This document shows positions 28,041-36,610 of a stretch of DNA of 64,000 nucleotides, one piece after another. The stretch is from assembly GCA_038230255.1 (NCBI GenBank), contig JBBRNP010000001.1, positions 455,744-519,743 of the forward strand. Direction: 5' to 3'. The notes beneath the pieces are model-generated. The model did not search any database. It saw only the letters and a program-made list of their open reading frames with translations, and had not been told where the DNA came from. Source of the DNA: AV40 sp038230255. GTDB taxonomy: Bacteria > Verrucomicrobiota > Verrucomicrobiia > Chthoniobacterales > UBA10450. How positions within the stretch are numbered: the stretch's first letter is position 1; each line of letters starts with the position of its first letter. Made by a program: the position numbers and the translations under genes.

Positions 28041-29372
28041 ATGTCCGACCGTTTCGAGGCCCAAACCAAGATGAAGCGCCGCATCCTTATCGGAGCATTC
28101 GGTCTGTTGCTCCTCGCTTTGCTATCCGGCATCGGCTTTCACAGCTTGCGCGCCGCTGACCAAGACGACGACAGCGGGTATTCCCAGATCGCCATTTTCG
28201 CGAAGGCCATCCAATTAATCCGCCAGGACTATGTCGATGGAAACAAGACCGGTTACCACGACCTGATTACGGCGGCGCTCAAAGGCATGCTCGGTTCGCT
28301 CGATCCGCATAGCCAGTTTATGGACCCGAGCGACTTCCGGGACATGCAGGAAGACACGCGGAGCCGGTTCAACGGCCTCGGCATTGAGATTGCGATCAAG
28401 AACGGCCTCCCAACAGTCGTGACTCCAATGGAGGACGCGCCCGCGGCCAGGGCCGGTATTCTTTCCGGCGATCAGATTTTGAAAATCAACGGGACTTCGA
28501 CCGAAAGAATGGATCTGCAGGACGTGATCAACCATTTGCGCGGCGCACCCGGCCAGAAAATTTCACTGACGTTGATTCGTCCGGCGACCAAGGAGGTCAA
28601 AGATTACGCTCTCGAGCGCGCCGAGATCAAAGTGCAAAGCGTTAAAGGCGCACGCGTGCTTGATCCCGATCTGACCGGTTCATTTAAGATTGCCTACGTG
28701 CGGTTGATTCAATTCAACGAGCCGACCGCCGATGAACTTTCGAAGGCGCTCGATGAATTGCAAAAACAAGGGATGCAGGCGCTGATTCTCGATCTGCGCA
28801 ACAATCCCGGCGGATTGCTTAATAGCGCGGTGGATGTTTGCGCACAATTTTTGCCGCCGAACACCAAAGTCGTTTCGACCCAGGGCAGGGTCGCGTCGCA
28901 GCAGCGGGAGTACACAACGTCAGGCGCGGCCAAGGAACGGCCGAATTTTCCGATGGCGGTTTTGGTGAATGAAGGCAGCGCGAGCGGCGCAGAAATCGTC
29001 TGCGGCGCGCTCAAAGATTTGCATCGCGCGATTGTTGTGGGCGAAACGACTTTTGGAAAGGGCTCCGTCCAAAACGTGATGCAGTTGCCGGATGGATCGG
29101 CCTTGCGCTTTACGACCGCGAAATATTACACCCCGAGCAAGCAGGTCATTCACGGCAACGGCGTGACGCCGAATATTCGAGTTCCAATGAGCGTTGATCA
29201 GGAAAGGCAACTTTTCGTGGCGCGAAGCAGCGGCGACACCATTAAGCCGGACGAAGACAAAAATTTCATTAAAAGCATGGACCCGCAGATGCTGCGCGCG
29301 ATCGACGCGCTCAAAGGCGTCATGATTTACGCTCAGCAAAACGCGGCCAAGGCCGAAGCGATCAAGAAGTAA
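28041..29372 (+). CDS. ctpA: C-terminal processing protease (S41)
   Basis: The 443-residue product has an N-terminal signal anchor (about 12-32, RRILIGAFGLLLLALL) and a PDZ domain (about 95-185). The S41 protease domain has Ser315 in EGSASGAEI and Lys340 in TTFGKGSVQN, the Ser-Lys dyad. It trims C termini of periplasmic substrates. ATG 28041 is chosen; ATG 28071 is possible and would start right at the signal anchor. Divergent from DUF885; followed by the GTTGAG repeat and tsaD. Confidence 0.94.
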   Translation: MSDRFEAQTKMKRRILIGAFGLLLLALLSGIGFHSLRAADQDDDSGYSQIAIFAKAIQLIRQDYVDGNKTGYHDLITAALKGMLGSLDPHSQFMDPSDFRDMQEDTRSRFNGLGIEIAIKNGLPTVVTPMEDAPAARAGILSGDQILKINGTSTERMDLQDVINHLRGAPGQKISLTLIRPATKEVKDYALERAEIKVQSVKGARVLDPDLTGSFKIAYVRLIQFNEPTADELSKALDELQKQGMQALILDLRNNPGGLLNSAVDVCAQFLPPNTKVVSTQGRVASQQREYTTSGAAKERPNFPMAVLVNEGSASGAEIVCGALKDLHRAIVVGETTFGKGSVQNVMQLPDGSALRFTTAKYYTPSKQVIHGNGVTPNIRVPMSVDQERQLFVARSSGDTIKPDEDKNFIKSMDPQMLRAIDALKGVMIYAQQNAAKAEAIKK

Positions 29373-29375
29373 CTC

Positions 29376-29456
29376 GTTGAGAGGTTGAGTGGTTGAGCTG
29401 TTGAGAAGTTAAAATGCGACAAGGTTCTCAACGTCTCAACGTCTCAACGCCTCAAC
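29376..29456. repeat. Four GTTGAG units facing four CTCAAC units, 8-bp period
   Basis: GTTGAG occurs at 29376, 29384, 29392 and 29400, exactly 8 bp apart. CTCAAC occurs at 29427, 29435, 29443 and 29451, also 8 bp apart. The arms are complementary with the loop at 29406-29426, and that loop holds the tsaD ATG. The right arm is coding. Confidence 0.9.
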
Positions 29457-30436
29457 TTCTTCTGGCGCTCGAAACTTCCTGTGACGAAACGGCGATTGCC
29501 GTACTTCGCGACCGTAAGCTGCTCGCCAGCGAGGTCGCGTCCCAGGTTGCCGAGCACGAAAAATTCGGCGGCGTTGTGCCAGAAGTTGCGTCGCGCAACC
29601 ATCTCGTGCACGCCCCACGATTGCTTGAGCGCGTTGCGCGCGAAGCAAAGATCGACATCTCCGCAATCGACGCTTTCGCCGCAACGAGTGGTCCGGGTTT
29701 GGCCAGTTCATTGATGATCGGTGCCTCGATCGCGAAAGGACTCGCGATCGGTTTCGGCAAACCCTATCTCGCGATCAACCATCTCGAGGGACATTTGCTC
29801 TCGCCATTTTTTGGCGAGACAGAAATTAAACCGAACGTTTCGCTCGTCGTCAGTGGCGGACACACGATGTCGATCTTCGTCCGCAGCGTCGGCGATTACC
29901 TGGTCATTGGCCGCACCGTTGACGATGCGGCGGGCGAAGCGTTCGACAAGATCGCGAAGTTGTTAGGCCTCGGTTATCCGGGGGGGCCGGAGATCGAAAA
30001 GCACGCTGCGAAAGGCAACCCGAGGCGCTTTGATTTACCGCGAAGCATGCCGGACTCAGAGAATTTTAGCTTCAGTGGATTGAAGACTGCGGTGCGCTAT
30101 CTCTTGCCAAAATTGAAGGGCGATTATCTGGCCGACGTTTGCGCGTCGGTTCAAGAAGCGATTGTCGATGTTCTGGTCCGCAAGACAATCGCCGCGGCCA
30201 AGAAGCACGATGTCGATCTTGTCACGGTCAGCGGCGGCGTGAGTTGCAATCGGGAATTGCGAAAGCAATTGGGCGACGCGTGCAAACGCAACAGGTTTGA
30301 ATTCAAGACCGCCGAGCCGTCGTTGTGCACCGATAACGCGGGGATGATCGCCTTCGCCGCGATGCTCAAACTGAAAAGCGGCCTCAGCTCAAACGTGACC
30401 GAAGAAATCGACCCGAATCTCGCGCTGGCGAGTTAG
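29414..30436 (+). CDS. tsaD: tRNA N6-threonylcarbamoyladenosine transferase
   Basis: The 340-residue product has the ASKHA-fold opening LLALETSCDETA, metal ligands His123 and His127 (NHLEGH), and the later signatures SGGHTMSIFV, GEAFDKIAKLLGLGYPGGP and TDNAGMIAF. It makes t6A37 in ANN-decoding tRNAs together with TsaB, TsaE and TsaC, none of which are here. About 12 N-terminal residues before the conserved block are encoded by the right arm of the GTTGAG/CTCAAC repeat. Its stop overlaps the ispA stop on the other strand by 4 bp. Confidence 0.95.
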   Translation: MRQGSQRLNVSTPQLLLALETSCDETAIAVLRDRKLLASEVASQVAEHEKFGGVVPEVASRNHLVHAPRLLERVAREAKIDISAIDAFAATSGPGLASSLMIGASIAKGLAIGFGKPYLAINHLEGHLLSPFFGETEIKPNVSLVVSGGHTMSIFVRSVGDYLVIGRTVDDAAGEAFDKIAKLLGLGYPGGPEIEKHAAKGNPRRFDLPRSMPDSENFSFSGLKTAVRYLLPKLKGDYLADVCASVQEAIVDVLVRKTIAAAKKHDVDLVTVSGGVSCNRELRKQLGDACKRNRFEFKTAEPSLCTDNAGMIAFAAMLKLKSGLSSNVTEEIDPNLALAS

Positions 30437-31314
30437 TATTCGCGCTCCAGGAGATAATTTGCGAGCGCGTGCAGAGCGTCACCTTTTGCACCGAAGGTCG
30501 ACAATGCACTGTGCGCTTCCTTCGTGAGTCGTTTCGCTTCGGCGCGCGATTTGTCCAAACCGATGATTGCGGGATAAGTCGCTTTTTGCGCGGCGACATC
30601 TTTGCCCGCGCTCTTGCCAAGTTTCTCGCTCGTCTGCGTTACGTCGAGAATGTCGTCGATCACCTGAAACGCCAGACCCAGCGCGCGGCCAAATTTGGTG
30701 ATCGCATTCAGCTGCTTCGAGTTGGCATTCGCGCTCATCGCGCCGAGTCGGACCGAGGTCGTCAGAATCGCAGCGGTTTTGTTTTCGTGAATGTAGCGCA
30801 AACCCGCCATGTCGATCTTTTGTCCTTCACCCTCGAGATCTGCCACTTGACCGGCGATCAGTTTTCGACTGCCGGCCGCGACCGCGAGCTCGCGCAATAA
30901 AATCGACATGTCGTAGCGCGAAGTCGGCTTCGCGCCGGAAACGATTTCGAACGCGATCGTAAGCAAGGCGTCGCCGGCGAGCACCGCGATGCCGTCGCCG
31001 AAAACTTTGTGGCAGGTCGGCCGGCCGCGGCGGAAATCGTCGTTGTCCATGCTCGGCAGATCGTCGTGGACGAGCGAATAGGTGTGGATGCATTCCATCG
31101 CGCAGGCGAGCGGCAACGCATTGTCGATCTTGCCGCCGTACGCGTCCGCGGCGGCGAGGCAGAGAATCGGCCGCAACCGTTTCCCGCCGGCGAACAAACT
31201 GTAGCGCATCGCCTTGTGGATCGTCGCCGGCTTGACGTTCTCCTTCGGCAGATATCGATCCAACGCGCGATCGATTCTCTTCTGCCGCGATTCAAGATAC
31301 GATTTGAGATTCAT
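30433..31314 (-). CDS. ispA: Polyprenyl (farnesyl/geranylgeranyl) diphosphate synthase
   Basis: The 293-residue product has GGKRLRP (43-49), the first Asp-rich motif DDLPSMDNDD (84-93) and the second motif DDILD in QVIDDILDVTQ. It condenses isopentenyl diphosphate onto allylic diphosphates. The Tyr/Thr residues before the first motif (HTYSLVHDD) suit a C15-C20 product; the exact chain length is not certain. ATG 31314 is chosen; an in-frame GTG at 31332 would add 6 residues. Confidence 0.93.
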   Translation of the reverse strand: MNLKSYLESRQKRIDRALDRYLPKENVKPATIHKAMRYSLFAGGKRLRPILCLAAADAYGGKIDNALPLACAMECIHTYSLVHDDLPSMDNDDFRRGRPTCHKVFGDGIAVLAGDALLTIAFEIVSGAKPTSRYDMSILLRELAVAAGSRKLIAGQVADLEGEGQKIDMAGLRYIHENKTAAILTTSVRLGAMSANANSKQLNAITKFGRALGLAFQVIDDILDVTQTSEKLGKSAGKDVAAQKATYPAIIGLDKSRAEAKRLTKEAHSALSTFGAKGDALHALANYLLEREY

Positions 31315-31357
31315 TGCGCCGCCAGATGGCACTGTAAAAGTCGATTTGGTCCATGCG

Positions 31358-32293
31358 CTAGAGATTTTCTGCGGTTTCGGCGACAGCGGCGGGTTTGGTG
31401 CGCATGGCGAGAAATGCGCCGATCAGCAGGATAGCAGCGCTGATTAATTGAGCGGGGGTGAGCCGTTCGTGGAAAATGAGAGCGGAAAGAGCGAGCGCGC
31501 CGATGGGGCAGAGGAGCTGGAGCGTTTGCGCGAGAGCCACGCCGATTTGGTGGATGGCGACGTAATACAACACGTGGGCAAGTGTGATGCAGATCACGGC
31601 AGAAACGATGAGGATCAAGTTCACGTGGGCAGTGACGTGAAGAGGGGTGCCGATCTTACCAAAAGCGAGCGTGAGCGGAAGCAACAGCGCCGAAGTGATG
31701 AGGCTGATTATTCCGAAACTGCGTATGGAACCGAGCTTTGCGGACGGGCGTTTAATGAGGACACCATAAAGTGCCCAGCAAAAGATCGCGATGAAGGCGA
31801 TGACAAGGCCGGGCCAGGGAACATGTCGATTCTCGCCATTCGATTGAAACCAGATGACGCCGAATGCGCCGACCAATCCGAGCAGCGTTCCAAGTTGAAA
31901 TTGCCATTGGCGAATGACGTAGCGTTCTTCAGGAAAAAACGCTAGGGCAAGCAACGCGGTGAAAATCACCGACGTGCGAGCAATGATTCCGTAGATACCG
32001 GGTCCCATGTAAAAGAGCGCGACGGTCTGGGTTATCTGGTGAACGACGTTCGGTATACAGGGGATCAAGCAGAGCCCGACGGTGCGAAGGTCAATCTTGG
32101 GTCCGCGGCGAAATTGAAACAGAACGAACGGGACAATTGCGAGACAGGCTACGCTGTATCGATAAAAATTTTGCGACCAGGGATCGTAGAAACGGTTGAG
32201 ATAAAATTGAAAAAGCGTTGGCAAAGACCAGATGGCGACGGTCGCGAAGACCGCGGCGTATCCCCGGGAAAGTTGGCGCGTGCTTCGCTCCAT
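31358..32293 (-). CDS. EamA/DMT-family transporter
   Basis: A 311-residue protein with ten hydrophobic segments in two EamA repeats (about 10-145 and 160-300). The second repeat ends with the usual ICPIGALALSALIFHERLT-like segment (residues LLCPIGALALSAL and FHERLTPAQ). These carriers export metabolites or amino acids; the substrate is not predictable. Same strand as ispA with a 43-bp gap, so possibly co-transcribed. Confidence 0.88.
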   Translation of the reverse strand: MERSTRQLSRGYAAVFATVAIWSLPTLFQFYLNRFYDPWSQNFYRYSVACLAIVPFVLFQFRRGPKIDLRTVGLCLIPCIPNVVHQITQTVALFYMGPGIYGIIARTSVIFTALLALAFFPEERYVIRQWQFQLGTLLGLVGAFGVIWFQSNGENRHVPWPGLVIAFIAIFCWALYGVLIKRPSAKLGSIRSFGIISLITSALLLPLTLAFGKIGTPLHVTAHVNLILIVSAVICITLAHVLYYVAIHQIGVALAQTLQLLCPIGALALSALIFHERLTPAQLISAAILLIGAFLAMRTKPAAVAETAENL

Positions 32294-32384
32294 CCGGCTG
32301 ATTGTGCCATGGCGCCGCTATTTCGCAGTTTAATTTGCTGGCTTGCGCGGGGTTAATCGCTCAAAAATTGAGATGGAGGAGAAT

Positions 32385-33353
32385 ATGAAGATTAGAACCA
32401 CACTCATTTCGTCGATTTTATTGTCAGCACTGTTTTTGGCGGCGCCGGTTGCCAGTGCGAAGAAACATGGCGGCGGGGGCGGGGGAGACTCAGATTCTCA
32501 CCGGCGAAAGGGAATCGAGTTGTTTGATGCAAAGAAGTACGCGGAAGCAATTGAAGAGTTCAACAAGGCAGTGGAAGCCGCTCCGGGCGAGCCGGGCGCC
32601 TATCGTGACCGCGGCATCGCTTATCGCGCAGCTGGCAGAGTGGCGGCTGCATCCAATGATGGGCCTGCTTCGGCGGCGCGGTTTACCTCGGCGGTTGCGG
32701 ATTTTTCCAAAGCAATCGAGCTATCGCCAAAGGATCCGGTCGGATACCTCGAGCGCGGCCAAACGGAGCTCGCGCAGATCCAGTTTGACGCGGCGATCGC
32801 CGATCTGAACAAGGCGCTCGAGTTAAAAGGGGACGAAGCGCTGTGCTACAAGTTTCGCGGCTTTGCTTATATCGGCTTGAAGCAATGGGACAAGGCAGTC
32901 GCAGATTTTACCGTCGCGATCCAAAAGAACGCGAACGACACGCAAAATTACGATCAGCGCGCGCTGGCCTACCGGAACCTGAAAAATTTCGACGCCGCCA
33001 TAACCGATTACACTGCTGCGATCGAAAAGAATCCGACTTACCAACCGGAATATTCTCGGCGTGGGTACACGTACGCGTTGGCCGGACAGTACGAGAAAGC
33101 GATCGTGGATTATCAGCAAGCATTGAAGATGGATCCTAACGACCTAGAGACGCCGGAGCGGCTCCGTTACGCACAGGGGCAGATCGCCGCCAGAAACGCG
33201 CCTCCAGCAACGCCGACGCCCACTCCCGCGGCCAGTATTATCACGCCGGCGAGGATCTTTTTTGCGGTGGTCATTTTGGTCATCATTGCGGTGGTTGTCC
33301 GGTTGATGACTCGTGGAAAACCGGAGGAAATAAGTAGCTCCAGAATCCGCTGA
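32385..33353 (+). CDS. TPR-repeat protein with signal peptide and C-terminal membrane anchor
   Basis: A 322-residue protein starting at ATG 32385 behind GGAGGAG. It has a signal peptide (about 1-25, ending VASA) and a Gly run. Six or so TPR units follow (for example RGFAYIGLKQWDKAVADFTV and RRGYTYALAGQYEKAIVDYQ). A Pro/Ala/Thr linker leads to one C-terminal transmembrane helix (about 288-310, IFFAVVILVIIAVVVRLM). It probably scaffolds envelope proteins. Confidence 0.87.
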   Translation: MKIRTTLISSILLSALFLAAPVASAKKHGGGGGGDSDSHRRKGIELFDAKKYAEAIEEFNKAVEAAPGEPGAYRDRGIAYRAAGRVAAASNDGPASAARFTSAVADFSKAIELSPKDPVGYLERGQTELAQIQFDAAIADLNKALELKGDEALCYKFRGFAYIGLKQWDKAVADFTVAIQKNANDTQNYDQRALAYRNLKNFDAAITDYTAAIEKNPTYQPEYSRRGYTYALAGQYEKAIVDYQQALKMDPNDLETPERLRYAQGQIAARNAPPATPTPTPAASIITPARIFFAVVILVIIAVVVRLMTRGKPEEISSSRIR

Positions 33354-33473
33354 GGTGGATCGAGCAGTCCCTTGCTCGATGTTATTTGAGGTGGCCGCAG
33401 GCCCCTAAATTTAGCATCGCCCGCGGAGCGGTCGATTCACCGATCTGAGCGTTCTACAGCCCACAAAATTGCT

Positions 33474-33501
33474 TTGACACCCCTCGCGGGGTGGCTAGCG
33501 T
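33474..33501 (+). promoter_or_regulatory. Predicted sigma-70 promoter of the tRNA-Thr/tuf unit
   Basis: TTGACA at 33474-33479, then a 16-base spacer and TAGCGT (TAnnnT) at 33496-33501. The spacer includes the small palindrome CCCCTCGCGGGG. It lies 95 bp before tRNA-Thr. The gap 33354-33595 holds no gene. Confidence 0.55.
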
Positions 33502-33595
33502 TTCGAACGCTTTTTGCGAGAACGAGACGGTCCCATGGTCGTAGCAACTTGACGCGGCTTTGGGACTTTTAGTTCTACACGCGGGAGGCAAACCG

Positions 33596-33671
<76 letters not shown>

Positions 33672-33747
33672 GTTTGAGCCCGCGACAGGGACGACAGTTT
33701 TCAAAAAAACGCAGTTTGGTTTATTAAAACACGACAGGAGAATTGAT

Positions 33748-34932
33748 ATGGCAAAGGAAGCATTTAAACGCGACAAGCCGCACTTGAACGTCGGCACGAT
33801 CGGTCACGTCGACCATGGTAAAACTACGCTCACGGCCGCCATTACGAGCGTGCTCGCCAAAAAAGGCATGGCCGAAGTGCGTGCCTACGAATCAATCGAC
33901 AACGCGCCCGAAGAAAAAGAGCGCGGCATTACGATCAACACTGCGCACGTGGAATATTCGAGCGATAAGCGTCACTATGCCCACGTCGATTGCCCCGGCC
34001 ACGCTGACTATGTGAAGAATATGATCACCGGCGCAGCCCAAATGGACGGCGCCATTCTCGTCGTGAGCGCAGCGGACGGTCCGATGCCGCAGACCCGCGA
34101 GCACATCCTGCTGGCGCGCCAGGTCGGCGTGCCTTCGATCGTTGTCTTCCTGAACAAGGTCGACATGGTCGATGACCCAGAGCTTCTCGACCTGGTCGAG
34201 ATGGAAGTGCGCGATCTACTCACGCAATACGAATTTCCGGGAGATAAAATCCCGATCGTCAAAGGCAGCGCGCTCAAGGCGCTGAACGGCGATGCCGAGG
34301 CGGAGAAGCAGGTTCTCGCGCTCGTCGCCGCGATTGATGATTACATTCCGGTACCGGAGCGTCCGATCGATCAGCCGTTCATGATGGCGGTCGAAGACGT
34401 GTTCAACATTGAAGGCCGCGGCACGGTCGCGACCGGGCGGGTTGATCGCGGCATCCTCAAGAAGATGGAGGAAGTCGAGATCGTCGGAATCAAGCCGACC
34501 GCGAAAACGGTTGCGACCGACATCGAAATGTTCCGCAAACTTCTCGATGAAGCGCGCGCGGGCGACAATGTCGGAATTCTGCTCCGCGGCGTGAAGAAGG
34601 AAGACGTCGAGCGCGGTCAGGTCATCGCCAAGCCCGGCTCGATTACGCCGCACAAGAAATTTAAGGCGGAAGTTTACGTGCTGAGCAAAGAGGAAGGCGG
34701 CCGTCACACGCCGTTCTTCACCAATTACCGGCCGCAATTTTATTTCCGCACCACTGACGTTACTGGAACGGTTAAATTGCCGGAAGGCGTCGAAATGGTG
34801 ATGCCAGGCGATAACATCGCCATCGAGGTGGAGCTAATTACGCCCATCGCCATGGAGAAGACGATTCGGTTCGCTATTCGCGAAGGCGGCAAGACCGTCG
34901 GCGCGGGTCGCGTAAGCGATATTCGGGACTAA
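33748..34932 (+). CDS. tuf: Elongation factor Tu
   Basis: The 394-residue product has the G motifs GHVDHGKTT (19-27), DCPGHADY and NKVDMVDD, then domains 2 and 3 (MPGDNIAIEVELITPIAME). It delivers aminoacyl-tRNA to the ribosome. A weak AGGAGA lies upstream of ATG 33748. It is flanked by tRNA-Thr and tRNA-Trp. Confidence 0.99.
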   Translation: MAKEAFKRDKPHLNVGTIGHVDHGKTTLTAAITSVLAKKGMAEVRAYESIDNAPEEKERGITINTAHVEYSSDKRHYAHVDCPGHADYVKNMITGAAQMDGAILVVSAADGPMPQTREHILLARQVGVPSIVVFLNKVDMVDDPELLDLVEMEVRDLLTQYEFPGDKIPIVKGSALKALNGDAEAEKQVLALVAAIDDYIPVPERPIDQPFMMAVEDVFNIEGRGTVATGRVDRGILKKMEEVEIVGIKPTAKTVATDIEMFRKLLDEARAGDNVGILLRGVKKEDVERGQVIAKPGSITPHKKFKAEVYVLSKEEGGRHTPFFTNYRPQFYFRTTDVTGTVKLPEGVEMVMPGDNIAIEVELITPIAMEKTIRFAIREGGKTVGAGRVSDIRD

Positions 34933-34945
34933 AGTAGCCAAACCT

Positions 34946-35018
34946 ACGCCAGTAACTCAATTGGTAGAGTAGCGGTCTCCAAAACCGCCTGTTGGGGGTT
35001 CGAGTCCCTCCTGGCGTG
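34946..35018 (+). tRNA. tRNA-Trp (anticodon CCA)
   Basis: The acceptor ACGCCAG pairs with CTGGCGT, the anticodon stem is GCGGT/ACCGC with loop CTCCAAA, and the T loop is GGGTTCGAGTCCC. The 3' CCA is not encoded. It sits in the usual place between tuf and secE. Confidence 0.97.
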
Positions 35019-35061
35019 ATTTGCCCGCAAGATCGACAATTACAAAAATCGACATCGTGCC

Positions 35062-35280
35062 GTGATCGCCAAAACAAAAAACTTTTTCAACGAAGTTAAA
35101 GTCGAGCTTCAGAAGGCTTCCTGGCCGTGGGACCCGCAGGAAAAAGGGATAAAGAAATACAAGGAGCTGTTTGATTCGACCCTCGTCACCATCATCGCGA
35201 TGCTGTTGCTTGGCGGCTACGTCGCGCTCTTCGATTTTGTGCTGGTGAACGTGATCCATTATTTTACCCGGTTGCACTGA
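35062..35280 (+). CDS. secE: Preprotein translocase subunit SecE
   Basis: A 72-residue single-helix SecE (FFNEVKVELQKASWPWDPQE, then a membrane helix at about 43-66). Start GTG 35062. Its 24-bp upstream gap after tRNA-Trp contains an exact AAGATCGACA word. It overlaps nothing and is 2 bases from nusG. Confidence 0.93.
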   Translation: MIAKTKNFFNEVKVELQKASWPWDPQEKGIKKYKELFDSTLVTIIAMLLLGGYVALFDFVLVNVIHYFTRLH

Positions 35281-35282
35281 TT

Positions 35283-35852
35283 ATGGCGCAACCACTTGCA
35301 GCAAAAGATCAATGGTTCGTGGTGCACGTGCTCTCCGGCCAGGAGAACAAGGTCAAGGAGAACATCGACAAGCGCGTCAAGACCGAGGAGATGAGCGATT
35401 TGATTTACGAAGTTCTCGTCCCGACCGAGCGCGTCTCGGAAATCAAGAAGGGCAAAAAAAGCGAGACGACCCGCAAGTTCTTTCCCGGTTACCTGATCGT
35501 GAACATGCATTTGCTCGACGAGAACAATCAACTGGTCGGGCGCACCTGGTATTTTATTCGCGAGACGCCGGGAGTGATCGGTTTTGCCGGAACGAAAGAC
35601 AAACCGATCCCGATGCGCCAATCGGAAGTCGACAACATGCTTGCGCAAATGAAAGAGCGCGAAGAAAAGGTGAAACCGAAAGTCAGCTTTGAAGTTGGCG
35701 AAACGGTCAAGGTCGCGGACGGCCCATTCCAGAATCAAAACGGCATCGTGGAAGAGATTGATCCCGAACGCGGCAAACTGCGCGTTTCGGTTACAATCTT
35801 CGGCCGCGCCACGCCGGTTGAACTTGAGTACTGGCAAGTCGAGCGCGGCTAA
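35283..35852 (+). CDS. nusG: Transcription termination/antitermination factor NusG
   Basis: A 189-residue protein with the NGN domain (QWFVVHVLSGQENKVKENI, FFPGYLIVNM, RETPGVIGFAG) and a C-terminal KOW domain (VADGPFQNQNGIVEEIDPER). It binds RNA polymerase and links transcription to Rho or the ribosome. It is 2 bp after secE. Confidence 0.97.
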   Translation: MAQPLAAKDQWFVVHVLSGQENKVKENIDKRVKTEEMSDLIYEVLVPTERVSEIKKGKKSETTRKFFPGYLIVNMHLLDENNQLVGRTWYFIRETPGVIGFAGTKDKPIPMRQSEVDNMLAQMKEREEKVKPKVSFEVGETVKVADGPFQNQNGIVEEIDPERGKLRVSVTIFGRATPVELEYWQVERG

Positions 35853-35858
35853 TTTTCC

Positions 35859-35936
35859 GACAGAATTAACAAAATGATCAGAATGATTTTAGAAACTTTT
35901 CAGAGAACCTATTTTGTAGATTCAGTTCATTCTGTC
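35859..35936. repeat. Inverted repeat between nusG and rplK
   Basis: The arms GACAGAATTAAC (35859-35870) and GTTCATTCTGTC (35925-35936) match at 11 of 12 positions. The AT-rich interior contains AATGATCAGAATGATTTT. The type is common as an intergenic repeat; here it separates nusG from rplK in the leader. Confidence 0.65.
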
Positions 35937-35944
35937 TAAGATTT

Positions 35945-36370
35945 ATGGCAAAGGAAGTAATCGCTCACATCAAATTGCAGATTCCGGCCGGTCAGGCGAA
36001 CCCGGCGCCGCCCGTTGGCACCGCACTCGGACCGCGCGGCATCAACATCATGGCGTTCTGCAAGGAATTTAACGCCGCCACTCAAAAACAAGCGGGCGAC
36101 ATCTTGCCGGTGGTGATCACGGTTTTCAAAGACAAGTCGTTTACCTTCATTACCAAAAGTCCGCCGGCCGCGATTCTGTTGAAGAAAGCGGCCAACATCG
36201 CCGCCGGATCGAAAGAACCGAACAAAGAAAAAGTCGGCAAAGTGACGCGCAAACAGGTCATGGACATCGTCAATACCAAGCGCCAAGACCTGAACGCGCG
36301 CAGCGACGACGCTGCTTTCCGGATCATCGAAGGCACCGCCCGGCAAATGGGCCTCGAAATCGTCGATTGA
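35945..36370 (+). CDS. rplK: 50S ribosomal protein L11
   Basis: The 141-residue L11 has the N-terminal PPVGTALGPRGINIMAFCKEFN motif split around residues 20-42 and the C-terminal rRNA-binding domain. It forms the GTPase-associated centre with the 23S rRNA. Normally rplA follows within a few dozen bases; here it does not. Confidence 0.98.
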   Translation: MAKEVIAHIKLQIPAGQANPAPPVGTALGPRGINIMAFCKEFNAATQKQAGDILPVVITVFKDKSFTFITKSPPAAILLKKAANIAAGSKEPNKEKVGKVTRKQVMDIVNTKRQDLNARSDDAAFRIIEGTARQMGLEIVD

Positions 36371-36604
36371 TTGCGGTACGCGGGTAGCAAATTCCTACAC
36401 CGGGGCGGTCTCTAGCTGGTATTTCGCCAATTCGCTGCACGGCGCGGGGAACCGCGCAGTGTACTGCTTGCTTTACAGGATCGAGCCTTAACTGGTAAAA
36501 GGCATTTCCGGGACGATGGAACGGCGAAGCTTAAGAACCTAAAACTAGGCGACGGATGAATCCATCCGAAAGGTTAATCGCCTAGGTATCGACTTCCTCG
36601 GATT
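36371..36604 (+). ncRNA. Hairpin-rich intergenic stretch, candidate structured RNA
   Basis: No gene is seen in these 234 bases, but strong RNA-like stems occur. GCGCGG/CCGCGC closes a GGAA (GNRA) tetraloop, extended by CAC/GTG. GCCTT/AAGGC forms a stem at about 36485-36503. At 36545-36585 CTAGGCGA/TCGCCTAG encloses CGGATG/CATCCG with a 9-base bulge AAAGGTTAA. No U tract follows, so it is not a plain terminator. It could be a leader RNA of the oxygenase gene, a stand-alone RNA, or a mobile-element remnant. Confidence 0.45.
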
Positions 36605-36610
36605 GTGCCA

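Noticed and set aside
29376..29456. CRISPR-like short repeats at the tsaD start
   Set aside because: The 6-base units with 8-bp period have no spacers and are arranged as two inverted arms.
12860..31131. Explaining the AAGATCGACA word just by frequent Lys-Ile-Asp or Val-Asp-Leu peptides
   Set aside because: Copies also occur in two other codon phases and between genes, and the VDL form always uses CTT, not a preferred Leu codon in these genes.
36553..36571. GGATGAATCC...GAAA reminiscent of a hammerhead ribozyme core
   Set aside because: The conserved CUGAUGA and the three-stem layout are absent; the bases are better used in the CGGATG/CATCCG hairpin.
36371..36604. tmRNA, 6S or RNase P RNA in the hairpin-rich gap
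   Set aside because: None of the conserved sequence blocks of these RNAs is found, and the region is too short for RNase P.
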